Source: Nymphaea colorata (Eukaryota > Streptophyta > Magnoliopsida > Nymphaeales > Nymphaeaceae). From it: a DNA stretch of 64,000 nt. Position 1 is the stretch's first letter, and each line of letters opens with the position of its first letter. Made by a program: the position numbers and the translations under genes. Of this stretch, positions 1 through 14,600 are shown in pieces. The stretch is from assembly GCF_008831285.2 (NCBI RefSeq), contig NC_045147.1, positions 14,982,854 to 15,046,853 on the forward strand, in the 5' to 3' direction. The notes under the pieces were generated by a model, which saw only the letters and a list, made by a program, of their open reading frames with translations, was not told the DNA's origin and did no database searches.

Positions 1-333
1 AGGATAAGAAAGCAGTGGGAAAAGAGACAGGAGAAAAGTAAGATAGCGCTAATCTTTGATAAGTTTATGAATAACTATGGTATGGACAAGCTTGCAGAAG
101 TTGGCAGCAATTATAACAAGAGTAAAACATCCGACTACAGCAGAAACCACCAGCAAGCATCTCAAACCCTGAACAAATAACTCGATGATAATTGACAAGG
201 GGGGCAAAAAGATATGGTGTAAATAAAGGTTCTTAAATAGACAATTATTTATATGATATATTGGATGCATTTGTCAGTTATGAACAGTGCATATATGAAT
301 ATCAAACAGTTTAAAATGAATTACAGTAAATAC

Positions 334-3300
334 CTTGAATTTAGTAGCAACTGATGAGAATTTGTAAGACGACTTGGAAGATTCTTCCGGTAATGAAGGG
401 AAAAGTCCAGCAATAAAAGTGCACTTTGATGATGACATTAGGTTGTGATGCTCCACAACAACATAATCCCGATTCTTATCAAGAAAAGATTCAGTTTGAT
501 ATGTCACCTACAAAGCCAAAGTGACCTTTAATAGTGAGAAAATGTCAGCATACTCCTATGTACTTCAATAAACTTAACAACAATGATCAGCAACAGAAGA
601 CCTACTTTGCCTGCATAGTGAGAGATAGTAAAATCAGTAGGTGAATACTTTGGCTTTTCAATCCTAGGGTTTCCACGAAAGCTTTGGAACAGCCTGGTAG
701 AGAAACTCTCGTGTGTTGACTTCGGAAACATGCTGCAAAATCAGCATATAGCTTGAGGCACGCAAACACCGATAAGAAAAATACAGAAATACATATGAAA
801 AAGTTTATAGTACCATGCTTCATTCAGTAGAGATATGATCCCAATAGGTTTCTGCATGTGAAAAGGCAAGAAAATAAATAAATAAGTATTAATAGAGAAT
901 CAAATAATGATATTGCAAAACCAAAGTAAACTAATTTCACAGTGATGGAGGTCCATAAGAAGGAAAAAAAATACTAAAATTCAAATGTCTTGCAATAATT
1001 CAACACTGTGCACATTGTATTTCTCGCACATTCAAATTTTCAACCAACATTCATCTCCCTCCAGCCATCTTTCATGTCCTTGAGCAACCAGCATTTATAT
1101 ATAACTCTCTACATTTTTTATAAATGGTCCACGCTGGAAGTATGTGGCCAACTGGTTAAAAAGCAGAATTTACATCTTCTCATCCATTGAGGAACCAAGA
1201 GGCTTTAACAAAACATAGACATTAGACAGCAAAACAGATCAAGTGCATAATCAAACTACTAACACCGATACAGTGCAGCTGCTAAAAATATGTTTCAGAT
1301 GTGCTGGCACACAATATTCCTTAGTTCCTTCTAACTCCTAAGGCTATTGCTCCTGATGGACAATAAATAAGTCCAACATCTAGATCCATATCAAATTGTC
1401 AATTCATGTACACTGAAATAAAGTACCCTCGGTGTATGATATACATTGATTCAACGGACAACCCTTGCCAACTTTATTTTTCACATAAAAAAATAATAAA
1501 ATAATAAAGTGTCCTAAAGTTTCTTAATCTCTATTTCTGCCAAGTTACTTGATGACATCAGCGTCTCCCTTCCTCATCAAGAAAATGCAAACATCAAGAG
1601 ATGCCTTTCTAGCAGGCAAGAAGGTTCCCACAACTCTAATTATTCTCAACATCTGTTAAAAACTTAAAATGTAACCTTCCTATATATGAACGTCAATTTG
1701 TTGAACTAGCCAGTAACTAGCTGCTGACTTAATGGTAAGTGGGATTTTGGGCTGAAGGTTAGTTGATCGACAGTTAAATAAACTGACTGGCTAGTCGAGA
1801 TTTTTACTACAAAGGACACCAAAAGGACTAGGAATTATCTTGTAAAGTACCAACACAAACTTTTGGAATTTAATAGGCATTTTAATCTCAAATTAATTGA
1901 AGATTAGGAGACTTATTTGCATTTAATATTGCAATGATGAAAAAACTAAGCAAATACATAATGCATTTGTGATGACAATGTTTGATGATTATTAGTAGTC
2001 TATGTAACATGAGCACATGTAATAGCATGCCGCACATGTGTCGATACACAAACTGGGACACAGGTGCAGCAACACAAGCAGGTGGGTTTTCTTATAAGGT
2101 ATGGCTTAGACCAGGTCCAAAAGGTATGGCTTAGACCAGGTCCAAAATGCTACCTTTTAAAAAGAAACAAACTCTGGAAACTGCTCACAATTTAGGAAAG
2201 AGGGGAGGAAAAGAAAAAACTTTGCCTGCTGCTCATGATCCTAGAGAGAGAGAGAGAAAGAGAGAAATACCAACTGGTGTTGCTACAGCTGCACAAATGG
2301 TGCTCCATACAGCAAACACTGGACCACCAATGGAGAAGAAGCATTCCTCCATATGTTAACATGGTTAATACACGTCCCTAACAGTGTCCTTTTTTCTTTC
2401 CTCAAAAGACATGGGTTCTTGCAGGCACAGATAAAGATCATAATCACAAATGCCCAAAACATCCAATCACAACGGTCAAGAGGGGAATGAGAGGGAGGAT
2501 GGGAGAATGCTTTCAATAGAGAGAGAGAGAGAGAGAGATTAGGAAGTTCCTAATCCTTTTAGTACTTAATTTTTGCTCATACTAAAAAAAGAAGCTCGAA
2601 TTTTGAATTATGGTCACTAAAAACTGTTGCAAAAGGTGCCTTTGTGATGATACTTGGTAGGCCATGGTTTTTAGCAATGGAATGCACCTTTTTTTAGCGA
2701 CACAAAATTTTAGGGAAAAAAAACATCCAACCACAGAGGTAGCGGGCTGTTTTCAATTTTTCTATGTATGTACGTATATGTGTGTATGTAAACAATCTAA
2801 ATTCTACACTAAGTATATATCAAAACTTAAACAATCTCTATGTGTGTACACCCCCACATTTTTAGAATTTGTTGTGTCTGCACCGGCACCCATGTGACTT
2901 AGTACCTCTATCATAGTGAGGACAGCCTTGGAAATTGATGCAACCATCATGCCTGAAACTAACACATATACCCATGCGGTGGATCCTAACCCACTGATAG
3001 CCCACTTCAGATTGCACCTGACTATAAACCAGGATGCAAGGTTGTCCAAGACCATGGACATTAATATATTTCAAGCTTTTAAGTACATAACCATTATTGT
3101 GCTGATCGCAATTTCACCCCCAAGGACCACATATCACCATGTACGGATCCCAGGTCTGTATGTTGACCATGATACCAACACCAACTATAATAACTCGGCT
3201 TAAAAGTAAACTGAGTGCTATGCCAACCCCGCAACAGGATGTCACATTCAGGAATTGTGCTTTTTATGATTCATAGTGGGGCAAAAACACTTATATTGAA

Positions 3301-6300
3301 TAACGTGTAGAGCCTATTACAGATATGGTGAGGGAAGCTGATGCACACCCACTTGGAACGCAGACAGGAGCAGTTGAGAAGGTTGCCGAGGGCGTTGAAA
3401 ATGTCTCGGTCACGGTTGCAATCGGGGCAACGGGAGACCGCAAGCGCCAGTGTAGTGAGGATAACGGATCAGGTGGGCAGATCACAGCAGAGGGACTACC
3501 ACAGAGTAAGGGTATTATACGCACGTACAACCGACGACGCCGAGGGGTAAGCGCACAACGGGGCAGTAGTAGCGAGCTATTGCGGACCGAAGTAGTCTAG
3601 GATGGACCAGCAGGAGAGAGCACAGACCAACTTGAGAGCGTGGCGGCAGGGACCAACCTGGACTGATTCTTTCTATTTTCTTTTGGTTTGTGTTTTCATT
3701 GTATTTTCTTTCGATTTTGTGTTTCGATTTTGTGATTCGTACTGGCCTCAGACTGAGACGACGGGTTATGACATGGGACAGTCCAGTGTATATAAGCTGG
3801 AGACTGCGCACAAATTGTATTCTTATGATTTTGATATCAATGAAATTGAAACTTTCTCTCCCGCGCGAGAGTTCTTGCTGCTGGATTGTGGCGCCTTCGC
3901 CGAAGAAGATGAACAACTGTAGAACCAGAGGAGAGGAGCTGGGAGCTCTACCGAAACTATAGGCAACGGAATTTTGAGCAGCTGGGCGAATCCAACCGAG
4001 GTGCAGATGTCTTCCATCCCAGAGACATCTAGAGGCCAGGGCGGAGGAAGGAGACTCGGTTGAGGAGCGTGGATGCCGATCATCCGAGCGCTTTTCTGAA
4101 TTGTTGCACGATAGTCGAACGATCATCTCTAGTGGTAAGATCCTTGTCTCTGTGGATTCTCACCGTGAGGATGACTTGTTGATCCGATCGAAAGAGAAGA
4201 AGATGTTGACGCTCTGATCGATTCAAGATTTCTCGTACGAAAGGAGTAGCTCGGTCTGATTCATCTTAGATCAAAGGATTGGAGGAGGAGTTGAAGTGCT
4301 GGCAAGAACGATCCCTGTTACAGGCAGATCGCCTAACGTCTGGCTTAGATCGGCTTAATTTCTTCTAAAAATCGGATCTTTCATGTCGCAACTGATGCTT
4401 ACTTGTTGTGGATGATTTGCGACGAGCAACGAAGCTGAATCTGTCGAGGAATTGGAAGATTGAAGACGAAGAACAGACGCTGAGTTTCTATTCTGAAGCA
4501 GTGACAGAAATCTCTGATAATCTGTAAATTCCCGACGATCGGAGACTGATATGAAGGCAGAAATGGCTCAGATGTCTTCGTAATCATTAGAGGATCAATC
4601 TGGTGAAGTTTTGGAAGAATCCGAGCTGATTTGGATAGTTCACCAAAGCCGATCGGAATCACGGCGGCAGATCGCAGAAATCGACGGCGTTGTTCCTGCG
4701 ATAACCAGACTTTGGCCGAATTTCCTCCTCAACGAATGGCCAATTGGATACGAATTTGGGGCTGGTTTTTGAAGCGTCTAACCTCCAGATCTTAGCTTCC
4801 TCCAGACCAAATTTCGCGATTTTTGAAGAACTGTATGCCGAGATATGATTTTTTGAAGGAGCAGAGGTCTGAACGCTGGTTTCACACCTGCGAGAGGGAT
4901 TCTTGCCAGTTTCCCCTATTTCTGTTACAGATTTGGGTGAAATCAATTCTCTGGTGCATTATCCATGACTCAAGCTTTGATTAATTGAAGAATATACATC
5001 TACTTGATCTCTTGATTCATTTGCAGCACCAGATCCTTTGTTGCTAGCTAACGCGGTGAGCTGGTTCCTAAGCAAAACCTGTATTTCTAAAGAGCGCGCT
5101 GCCGGCGCTGAACGGGGCACCTGTTTCCCCCTTTTTCAACAATCAACAACGGTTCAATCGATCCTTGGTGACGCTCCTAACCTCCTGAGATCTCCAGATT
5201 ATCTCTGTGTCAATTTCTGCAGTGACTGCTAGTTTCTATAAGCTGCTGTCACAGAATTCTCAGGCGAGCAGGGACTGATCAGCAGGAAGACGACGAGCTG
5301 TTGTAGAGTTGATCATCGAAGGGATGAACGTTGGCGTCTAAAAAGCGTCTGCTACCCCCTAATCTACACAAAACAAGGGTTTCTTACACGATTCGGTGAA
5401 GTGCAGAACCACCTTGAATTTCTGTACTTTTGGTTTATCAGTTCTTGATCTGTTGTGTTCTTGTTGAATTGAGGTGAATCCGAAGAAGGCGAACTCAGCT
5501 AGAAGATCACTGCAGCTGCTGATCGAGGAGGCGATTGCAGTGGTGAATTGCTGAATACCAAGGATTATTTGGCCTTCTTCCTCGGTGAGTGCTGGACTAG
5601 CTCCAGCAAGGTACACACAAACCCCCCTATAGCTGTGTGGGAGGGTAAATTTCATTTCCAACCAACCTGCGGGTTTGTAGCTGATCGGGGATCCTCCAAG
5701 GCACGACTTGCCAAAGAGACATTCTCAAGCTACCAGACTTACCTAGGGCAAAGGTTGTGGTTTGCTCCACCTAGGGATTGTATAAATGGTTTGGCATGGA
5801 TGTATATGATGGTTGAGTGAGTGAGAGAACAATTTGTATCGCTAACACTTGTAAAGCCTCACATTCCCACTCTTGATTGTAGTAGGTTGAGACTTTTGGG
5901 AGGGAAAATCCACTTGTATTCCAGTCCTAAGGGATGTATTCAGTCGGGGATTCTGTCCGACTTGGGATCGAAATTTGTATTCCCTATTCTTTTAACCTCC
6001 CTCGGCGTGTCCATCCCCAATAGATCTTGGGAAGCGACTGCAACTTGGTGATACTTCAGCAGCTGCAAGGGCAGGTCGCATCAAAAGCTAACAAATAACC
6101 AGGCTTCACAGAAGATTATGAAATGTGAAATAGTGCGATTAAGAAAGCAAACTCAAAGCAAGAGAAAAAGAACAATGCAAACTATATCAACAAGCTTGTT
6201 CAACCCAAAGAGAAGGTAGTTGCTTTTAAGTGAAAACTTGCGAGCACATAACCTATTTATGATTTACAAATGATGGCAACTAGCAAGAGTTCAAATGCAG

Positions 6301-8627
6301 AAAAGAGCAATTATGCGCTACTGAGCATCCTATAGCAGAAAAAAGCATCACCGCCCTTAAAGGGCATTCTACAGTATCTTAAATAACCAGGACCAACAGT
6401 GTCATGAACCAACCCTCAACAAATGCATCAATAATATGCAGAAGTGAATAGCCAACAATGTCTTATCCAAATCAAACCATAAATTGCATGTCTAAAAGCA
6501 AGATGACATTAAAAAATAATGAAATTAGAGAATAAAGGAGCCATCAGTGTGGAAACTAGTGAACACCTTTTCAATCAAATCTAAGACATCCTGATTGTCA
6601 ATAAATTCAATATAGCTCCAGTTGATCTTCTCATTTGAGTACTCCTCTTGCTCTGTCTTAAACACATGCTGCCAAAAAGGAGCAGAAAACATCAAAAAAT
6701 GTGAATAATAAGCAAAGAACTTCAACCATAATTACAACTCTGGATGTCCGTACCTCATTGAAATGCTGCTGAAGTTTTTCATTGGCAAAATTTATACAAA
6801 ATTGTTCAAAACTGGAACAAAAAGAAATTTAACTTATTAGAGAATGATCAAGTCTAGAAATTTTAGAAAACACTCATGAACAACAAAAGCAAAAAAACTT
6901 AGAAAAGAAGAAACTAGGAAGATAAGGCAAGAACTAGAAAAGAAAAAACTAGTAAAAGATGCATCAAGTAAACTAAGATGCCATTGTAAAAAAATTCATT
7001 AGCTGCAACAGTATGCAGATAAGAAAGAGACAAAAAAGGACCAAACTAAAAGCAAGATGAGATCATTGTGCTTCCACCCTAAGAAAACATAAATGATAAA
7101 AAGTATAACTTCATTCAAAATAATTCTGAGTACCTCCAGTCCCCAGTTAAACCACCACCGTCAATTGCACAAGGCCATAAATCAGTTCAAAATGATGCAG
7201 GAAGATGATAAAAGAGAAAATCACACATTAACTAAGTGCATATAATGAGAGGAATCATGGTTTGGAAGCTTAAACACCAAGCTTTTTACAAAGAGGAAGC
7301 TCAGGGAAGCTCAAGCTCAATTTGACGGAAGTTCATTCCCTTCAAAATGAGAAACCACCTTCTCAATTGGCACACTTTTGCTGATTAATCAATTTCCTCA
7401 TTCTTTCCGTTGAATTATCCATGCTTCAACTTACATTTTATATTTTTTCCAATATCACATATGATACTCTATCAATATCTAAGCTCTCAAACAAGCACCC
7501 AGGGCCCCCTAGACCTCAAAGCTTGACTAGCAGCCTAGGCTAGCACACTTGCTAAGCAACCAGCTACACTAGAATGACTGGGCCATCATCTAAGGCACCT
7601 AGTCAGTAGTCACTCGAGAACTAGTTTTTTTCCTTCAATACAATAGATTTTTTTCCTTCTTTTCCTTCTGCTTCTTGTTTTTCCGTTTCTTCTTCTGCCA
7701 TCTGAGGCAGATCCTTCTTTTCCTTCTTTTTCTACTATCTAAAGTATTTTTTTTTCTTTTTTATGAATATTTTTTGAAGCAGATCATTTTTCTCATCTTA
7801 TATGAGACTGCATTATGTACATAGGTGTATGTACTTTCAGGTATGGTTACAATTACAGCTCGTGTTATTTTTTTGTCATTTTAAGTCTGTATTTGACACA
7901 TACATATATGAAAGACAATTAACACGCAAGGCTAACATAGAAGCTGTGAGAATTTATTTTCACTCTTTTTCTTAACTAGATTGGCATTTTCAGGCTTAGT
8001 TTAGGCTTTTAAGTTGCAAAGAGTCAGATAAAGGGTTTACAAGCTGGTTTTCAGGAAATTAGAAGATTTTATATGCTCTATAACATCGAAAATTGCTGAT
8101 GCCGAATTGCAAGCTTGCTCTCTTTGTACTACAGAACCATTAAAGCGTAATTATTCAATTTCATTTAATTTGATATTTCAAACTTTTGATTATTTTATCA
8201 TCGTTTCATGGAATGTTTAATATGCTAATGAAATGTTATCATGCATTTTAATTGTTTTTTAGTTATAAGTTGGTAGTTGACTAATTGTAGTTTGTTTATT
8301 GAATGTGTTTCATTGCTAAATTTTAACAAACAGCATAGCTTTTGATTGGGTCTAGCTGCTTATCCTTTAGAGGGAAGGAAGGGAGGCTAATGTGCCTTGT
8401 GTTGCCTAACTCCCGCTAGGCTAACCCTTAGCTCTTCTACCAGCAAATATTATTTTAATTATATACATTATTCTTTGGGTATCAGACTTTTACTTTCTTT
8501 CACAATTTTAATTTACCATTTTCACTTGTACAAATTTTTCCTTAATTAGCTGTTTTATAAACACATTTGGCTACCAGCTGCACACCAATTTTTTACGCTC
8601 AATTTGCAGAGCATTTCCTGTTATATA

Positions 8628-8659
<32 letters not shown>

Positions 8660-11600
8660 TTAGGTGTGTGACTTAACCTGCATCGTTGGGCCTATAGATA
8701 CAAAGTCATATGATACCACCAAATTGCATCACGATAACATACTGCAACATAACATCAACATATTCTAAATTTATTTCTTTAATTCAAAAATCTTTTTTGA
8801 AAAAAACAAAAATAGCAATGAAATTCAGGGAAAAATCAAGAAAAATATGTTCTCTACAAAAAACATGTCATACATAAATATAGGCTTATACAGCTATGAA
8901 TATTCATCAATTTAAGTATTCAACATAACATATTCTAATGTTGTAAGCCATAACACATCAAGAAATAAGTTTTACAGCACCATAGATCACAAGATGAAAT
9001 TGTTTAATGGCAAAGAACAAATGAAAATATCATCATGATTATTCTTCATCTTCATTATCGTTCTCGTTGTCATTTGCACCATCTTCTTCAAATTGAATAT
9101 CTACACCGAAATATCCAAGCACTCCCTCAAATCGACAATTCCTCCCTCAAAACACTGATTTCTTCTGGAAACCAGCAAGAATTCTCTCTCCTTCAATTCC
9201 TAAAAGTGTTTACAATTGAGCGGAGGAAAGGGTTTAAAACCCAATTGTAAAAGAGGTGACTCGACCCCTATTTTTGTGTGTTGTCCTGTATTGTAAGTTA
9301 CAGTAGCTTGTATCCTACGCTATAAGGTATGTATCATATGATATGTATGACACACATGTAATACACTACTGTTTAAGATGTGGGTGGTATTTTAGTTTGT
9401 ACTTCCTAAAAGATATTGTACATCTGTATAGTAAAATATGCACGACACTGCATATACATGTATTTGTAACATATGCGTGTTTAATTGTGTGCATTTATGT
9501 GTATGGCTTGCCTGATTCATAATCACATTGTTTTTACTCTTTATCACATTTCATATTCACAAATATTGTTTTTGTGTTTTAAATGGCAAGGTTTTTCTTG
9601 GGTACAATATGGTGAGCTTGAAAAAAAGGGTAAAACTAAATTTTAAAAAAAATATATAAAACTTAAAAATCGGGGGAAAATAAAATAAATGATAAACTAA
9701 TAAAACAACATCAAAAACTAAGTATATAAGCAACAAATAAAAATTAAAAAATAGAAATGAGCAGTCTGGCGTTAGAAAACATAAAAAATAGCCTAAAACG
9801 AAAAAAATGTGCAAAAAACATTTTAATTGCATTTTTTCGTTTTGGCACATTTTCAAAAACAAAAGCCGTCTTTTTGCTGTTTTATTTGGCGGACTTTTGT
9901 TTTGCATTTCCAATGTGTTTAAAAAAAACATTTTTTTGTGACTATGTTACATTTCACACTTTAAATATACAATTTAATCAACCATCTGGTCTCAAGTAGT
10001 CTTTCTAGGGCACTTTGACCCACTTGTCTTTGTCTTCTGCTTTTGACAACATGGACTTGGCTTCAGTTTTCAAATAAAAGATGTGTGCTTGTGCATGTAA
10101 TACACGTACATGTACACGGCTATATATGTAATTATGTATATGTGTTTAATGTGTATATTTGTATATGTGGTTCATCTTCTTTTAATTTCACACTGACATT
10201 TTATGTCTTCTACTACTTTTGACACTTCAAAGTTCAAAAATCCTTTAGTTGATTTCACTTCAGTCAACCATTTGGACAAAGTCCCAATTAGTCCTTTTAG
10301 GTCACTTATCAACTTACTCTCAGACTTCCCATTTTAACAACTTAGAATGAGCTTTTGTTTTGTAAAGTAAAAGAAAGTGTGCATGTTCATGTGCACATAT
10401 CTCTGCGCGCGTGTGTGTGTGTGAGAGAGAGAGAATGTTCCAATAAGATAATTCAAATACCTGTTCTTCTTGAAGCATTCAAACCCATATATATCCAACA
10501 ATCCAATCTGCACCACAGAATCAGGATCTTGCCCGACTGACTTGTTGATTTTGTCAACTAGCCTGCACATCAACAAAATGAACACTTGAATACAGAAGGC
10601 CAAAACAGTACCCTGGGAACCAAATTTGAAAATCTACCAACCAATCAAATAAGCGAGAATAAACTGTCTTTGCTAATGCATCTCGACTGGCCACTGCAGC
10701 ATTACAATCAAGAGCTTTTATGATATTGCCTTCACGAGTCTGTATTGAGCGTGTACACAATGTCGCAAGCAAAAGTTTGGTATTACACCTGAATCACATA
10801 AGGTGATAAATTTATAAATTTAAGAGAAAATTGGTACGCCAGAGATGGTAGATGAATACTTTAAACAACTCGGAACCCTGTTAGGAAGGAAAAACAAAAT
10901 GGAATTATGAGAAAATAAGTAAACAACTGAAGGACACTAGCAAGCAGCATGAGGAAAAACGCCATGGCATAGTAGCTCTCGAATAGTTATGATTCAAGGC
11001 AAATATACTTGTAATGTTCAGCAATATGAAGAGCTGACATGCAGCAGAACAGGGACCAAAAAGAAAGGAGGAGGTTAATGGCACTGCCATGAAAAAAAAA
11101 AATAAGTGGCAACAAAAAGTCATTGCAGCAGTATTTTTACAACTTGGCATGGTGGTAATAAATCCTTTCTAAAATAACTAGTTAGAAATATTCTATTAAT
11201 ACTGCATAAAACAACATCATCAACAGTTTGACATATGTATTGTTATTATCAGCTACCGACCAGACATAGATACATCTGTATTTAGAGGGTTCCAGAATCT
11301 AATTACTGCATCCATTACTCCTCTCAAATAAGTTCAAAAAATAACACTTGCAGGCACTACAAACATATGGAGACTTTCTATTGCCTTCAAAATCTCTTTA
11401 TTTCTACTGTATTTTGCAGGAACCACTAGTTTTGTATACAGGAAGCATAATAAACTAGTAAAATACCATTAGTTTCTTGTACTTCTAACCACCGGCTGGC
11501 TCCCCTTCCCTACTAGTCGATAGTTTATCTCCAAGAGGACTTTATCATGCACATCTTGCAAATAAGTAAATTAGCAGAAGTAGATATGATGTATCAGCAT

Positions 11601-14600
11601 ATCTGACGTAAAATACCAGGTCTGAAACTACTTAGCTTGTGCAGACAGAAGAATAAACCAAATATATGCTGTGTTCTTTTTGTTTTCCGCTCTTTAACAT
11701 TGTGTTACATTGAAGTAATGACCAAAAGATAGCCATCCCAAAATAGTATTGATCGTACATTTCATGGTTGTCTTCCAAGTTAACATGGGGAACCTCTATG
11801 AGCTAAAAATTAGAGAATATTCTTAGAAACAAAATGAACATTTCAACCGTAGCCAAAAGTATCATTCATGGCTGTTTCTAAGGAAGAATATTCAAGGGAA
11901 TTTCTTCAGAAATAGTTTCTCCTTGAATAAGCTCTGGAGGTTTAACATCTAACAATAAATAAATATATAAAAAGATATTCCCAGTTACTATGAATAGGTA
12001 TGGAAGAACGCAACAGCATACAAACAGTAGTGGTACATTGGAAAATGGAGTAATGAAACCTACACACAGAAGCCAGTGATGAATCTTGCACAAACCATTA
12101 CCACCAAATACAACTTGCTAAATGTAGCGCACAAGTTTAAGACCTTGCTCAGTGGAGCCAATTGAAAAACCTTAAATGAATTACAACACAGTTGAGACAT
12201 CCTAAGTTCCTTACTTAAATAGATCAGCTGCCATCTGCAAATGAAGGCTAGATTTGTTATCCTTAATAGTTGACGAATCATGCTCCCTACCAGGAGAAAA
12301 TTGAATGTTTCCAAGATGTAGGATAGCAGCCAGAGTTCGAAATATTGCTTCCTGTCAAAAGCAAGAATGACAATTTTGTAAATATATCATATCCTGCAAC
12401 TATTTTTAGTAACCAAAAACAGGCAACCTTTTCAAGCAGACCTGATCTTCAAGGCTAATGCCCACGATATCCATTGCCCTCCTTGTCTTCAAGTACTCTT
12501 CTGCATTATTAACTCCATCTAGCTCATAGGTTTTACTCTGATTCAAATAATAAAATGAGCTGGGATTTCCAACCTTGTACTTTTCAGCATCCTGTAGGAG
12601 AGCCCCTTTAGCCTATGTATTTTGTGTAGCTAGCAACATGTTAACCTTTAATTATTGTGTATAAATTGTTGTTAGCAGATTATACGAAAATCAATATGGC
12701 CTTCCTTATCATTATTCTATAAAAGCTAAAATGAGTCAAATGACCACAATAAAATAAACAAAAGTGATATTTCCCACCCTAACAACAGTTTGAATTTAAA
12801 CAAACAAAGACCTGTCTAAAGCTTTCACAGGATGCATCTTGAGTACTTTCATCATCAGCCGAACTTGCACTGGACACAGATGGATCCGGACAAGATACCA
12901 ACCTTTGACATGCTGCACCAGACCCAGATCCATGTATTTGCAAAGCTACTACAGAAAGGAGATCCACAGCATATATAACATTCATGTGTGCAAGACAGTA
13001 GACCCAGTCTATAGATTATACTAGCTAAAAATAATATTTTACAATTTTACGTTAGAAAACTGTGAGACTCACCGTGTCAGTTGAACGTGGATCCAATATC
13101 AAATGTCATAACAGGTAAAGCACACTTGGACTCAAATAGCAGTGTTGCGAATATTCATCAATGTATGTGTTTGCTCACTGATAAGGCATATCAGCCGATA
13201 TGGATCACTGAGCATCAGTCTGTTTTAATTTTTGGATTTTCAAAAAAGGGATATCTTAAATTGATTAAAAAAAAGAAAAATACCTTGTATTTTGTTGTCA
13301 ATGGATCGTTCTAGCAATACATATACAGACAGATATGGAGCAATATTAGTAACATCAGGCTTATATATTAGTAAGTCAATCCCTTTCATTGTAGTCAAAC
13401 TTATATTGCAACAGGCTTTGTATAAGACAGCTATGGGTCGGACTTGAGCCACCGATACCAATGCATATGGCATTATTTGCTTGGTCCCAAATTTTGATCC
13501 AGGTAACCGTTAAGAATGGAATTGGACTAATATGTCCATCTTATTCTGAAACATAGTCACAAAAAACTTCCTCATATTTTAAACAACAAGGTTTTTCTCA
13601 GGTATAATACTGCGACTCTGTGAGCTTGAAAAAAAAGGGGAAAATATGGTAAATTTTTAAAAAATTAAAAAGAACTAAAAATTAGAAAAAATTAAAATAA
13701 GTGAGAAACTAATAACACAAACATCAAAAACTAAGTAGATTTGCATCAAATAAAAAATAGAAAATGAAAACAAGCAGTTTGGCATTAAAAACACGCGAAA
13801 ATTTTGAACACTTTTTTTTCGTTTTGGCACTTTTTCAAATAAACTGCATTCTTTTAAAGTTTTAAACCACTGACTTATTCATCATGTTCTTTCACATTTT
13901 TTTTCTGAAAAAAGCACATTTTTTGTGACTATGTTTCTAACATTTTTGTATTATTTAGGGGTAAGATTTTTCATGAATCTAGTGCTTTTGGAGTTCAACA
14001 GATCCAACCGATCAATCATCCAAGACTCTGCCAGACAACACTGATCAGGACTAGTTTATCCAACTCGGTCCAAATTGGTTCACTATAGAGTATAAATAAA
14101 TAAATATGTACATGCATGATTGAAATAATACAAGGACACATACATCTATACACATCCAAATATGCAGGTGGACATTAGCACCAGTACGGATCATAACAGA
14201 AAAGGTTTATGTTGAATAATATGTGTGAGGTGGTATTTTTGAATATTTAAGAGTTTAGGAAGAGCTCTTTATAAATAAGTGTTTTATTTGTAGACCTCTT
14301 TTGTAATTTGTTACTTCACCCTAATTCTCATTTAACATGAGATTAGGGCAGCTTTAGTGAATACGACAAAAAGCTCTCTCTCTCTCTCGTTCTCTTCTCT
14401 CCTCTCCCTTGGCTGCACGTAACATGGTATCAGAGCCCAACCTTCCTTGGGACTGAAACCTCTCTCACCGTGTTCATCCTCTGTCTCTTTCTCTTCCTCT
14501 TCTTCTATTCTCGTGGATAGTTTTGAGAGCACGACAGGCTGAACGTGCATATTAGGCTCGATCTAGGGTTTTCTCAAGCAAAAGATTAAAAACCCTAGAT

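Larger units (their letters stand above)
852..6566 (-). other. Myosin intron (5.7 kb) with insertions
   Basis: This intron lies between the exon ending ...DLIEK (6567-6668) and the 38-bp exon [12 protein letters not shown] (814-851), both with clean splice sites. The outer parts are AT-rich intron sequence with short repeats: a 25-bp perfect tandem duplication at 2096-2145, GA runs near 2246 and 2519, and a GC-richer insertion at about 3.3-6.06 kb. I see no conserved gene on either strand. Confidence 0.75.
6812..10460 (-). other. Myosin intron (3.6 kb)
   Basis: AT-rich intron between exons 10461-10562 and 6754-6811. The splice phases join AAG AAC AG|T TTT GAA, giving KKNSFEQFC. It contains a TA/CA microsatellite near 8622-8659, a MITE copy at about 9556-9949, and CTAGGCTAG-type motifs near 7.5 and 8.4 kb that may mark another repeat. 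No gene is seen inside. Confidence 0.75.

Noticed and set aside
3515..4126. 203-codon minus-strand open frame in the myosin intron
   Set aside because: Low-complexity mixed composition, no family resemblance, and it crosses the LTR-like block. Most likely chance openness of GC-rich repeat DNA.
9557..9931. 124-codon Phe/Leu-rich minus-strand frame resembling a membrane protein
   Set aside because: It coincides with an M1 MITE copy. The hydrophobicity comes from A/T-rich repeat sequence.
12779..12985. Ser/Asp-rich minus-strand frame ([19 protein letters not shown]) with a possible CAG|GT donor, near a myosin exon
   Set aside because: It lies inside the intron. The neighbouring exons join in frame without it, and no class XI myosin I know has this segment. 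A gene fragment is possible but unsupported.
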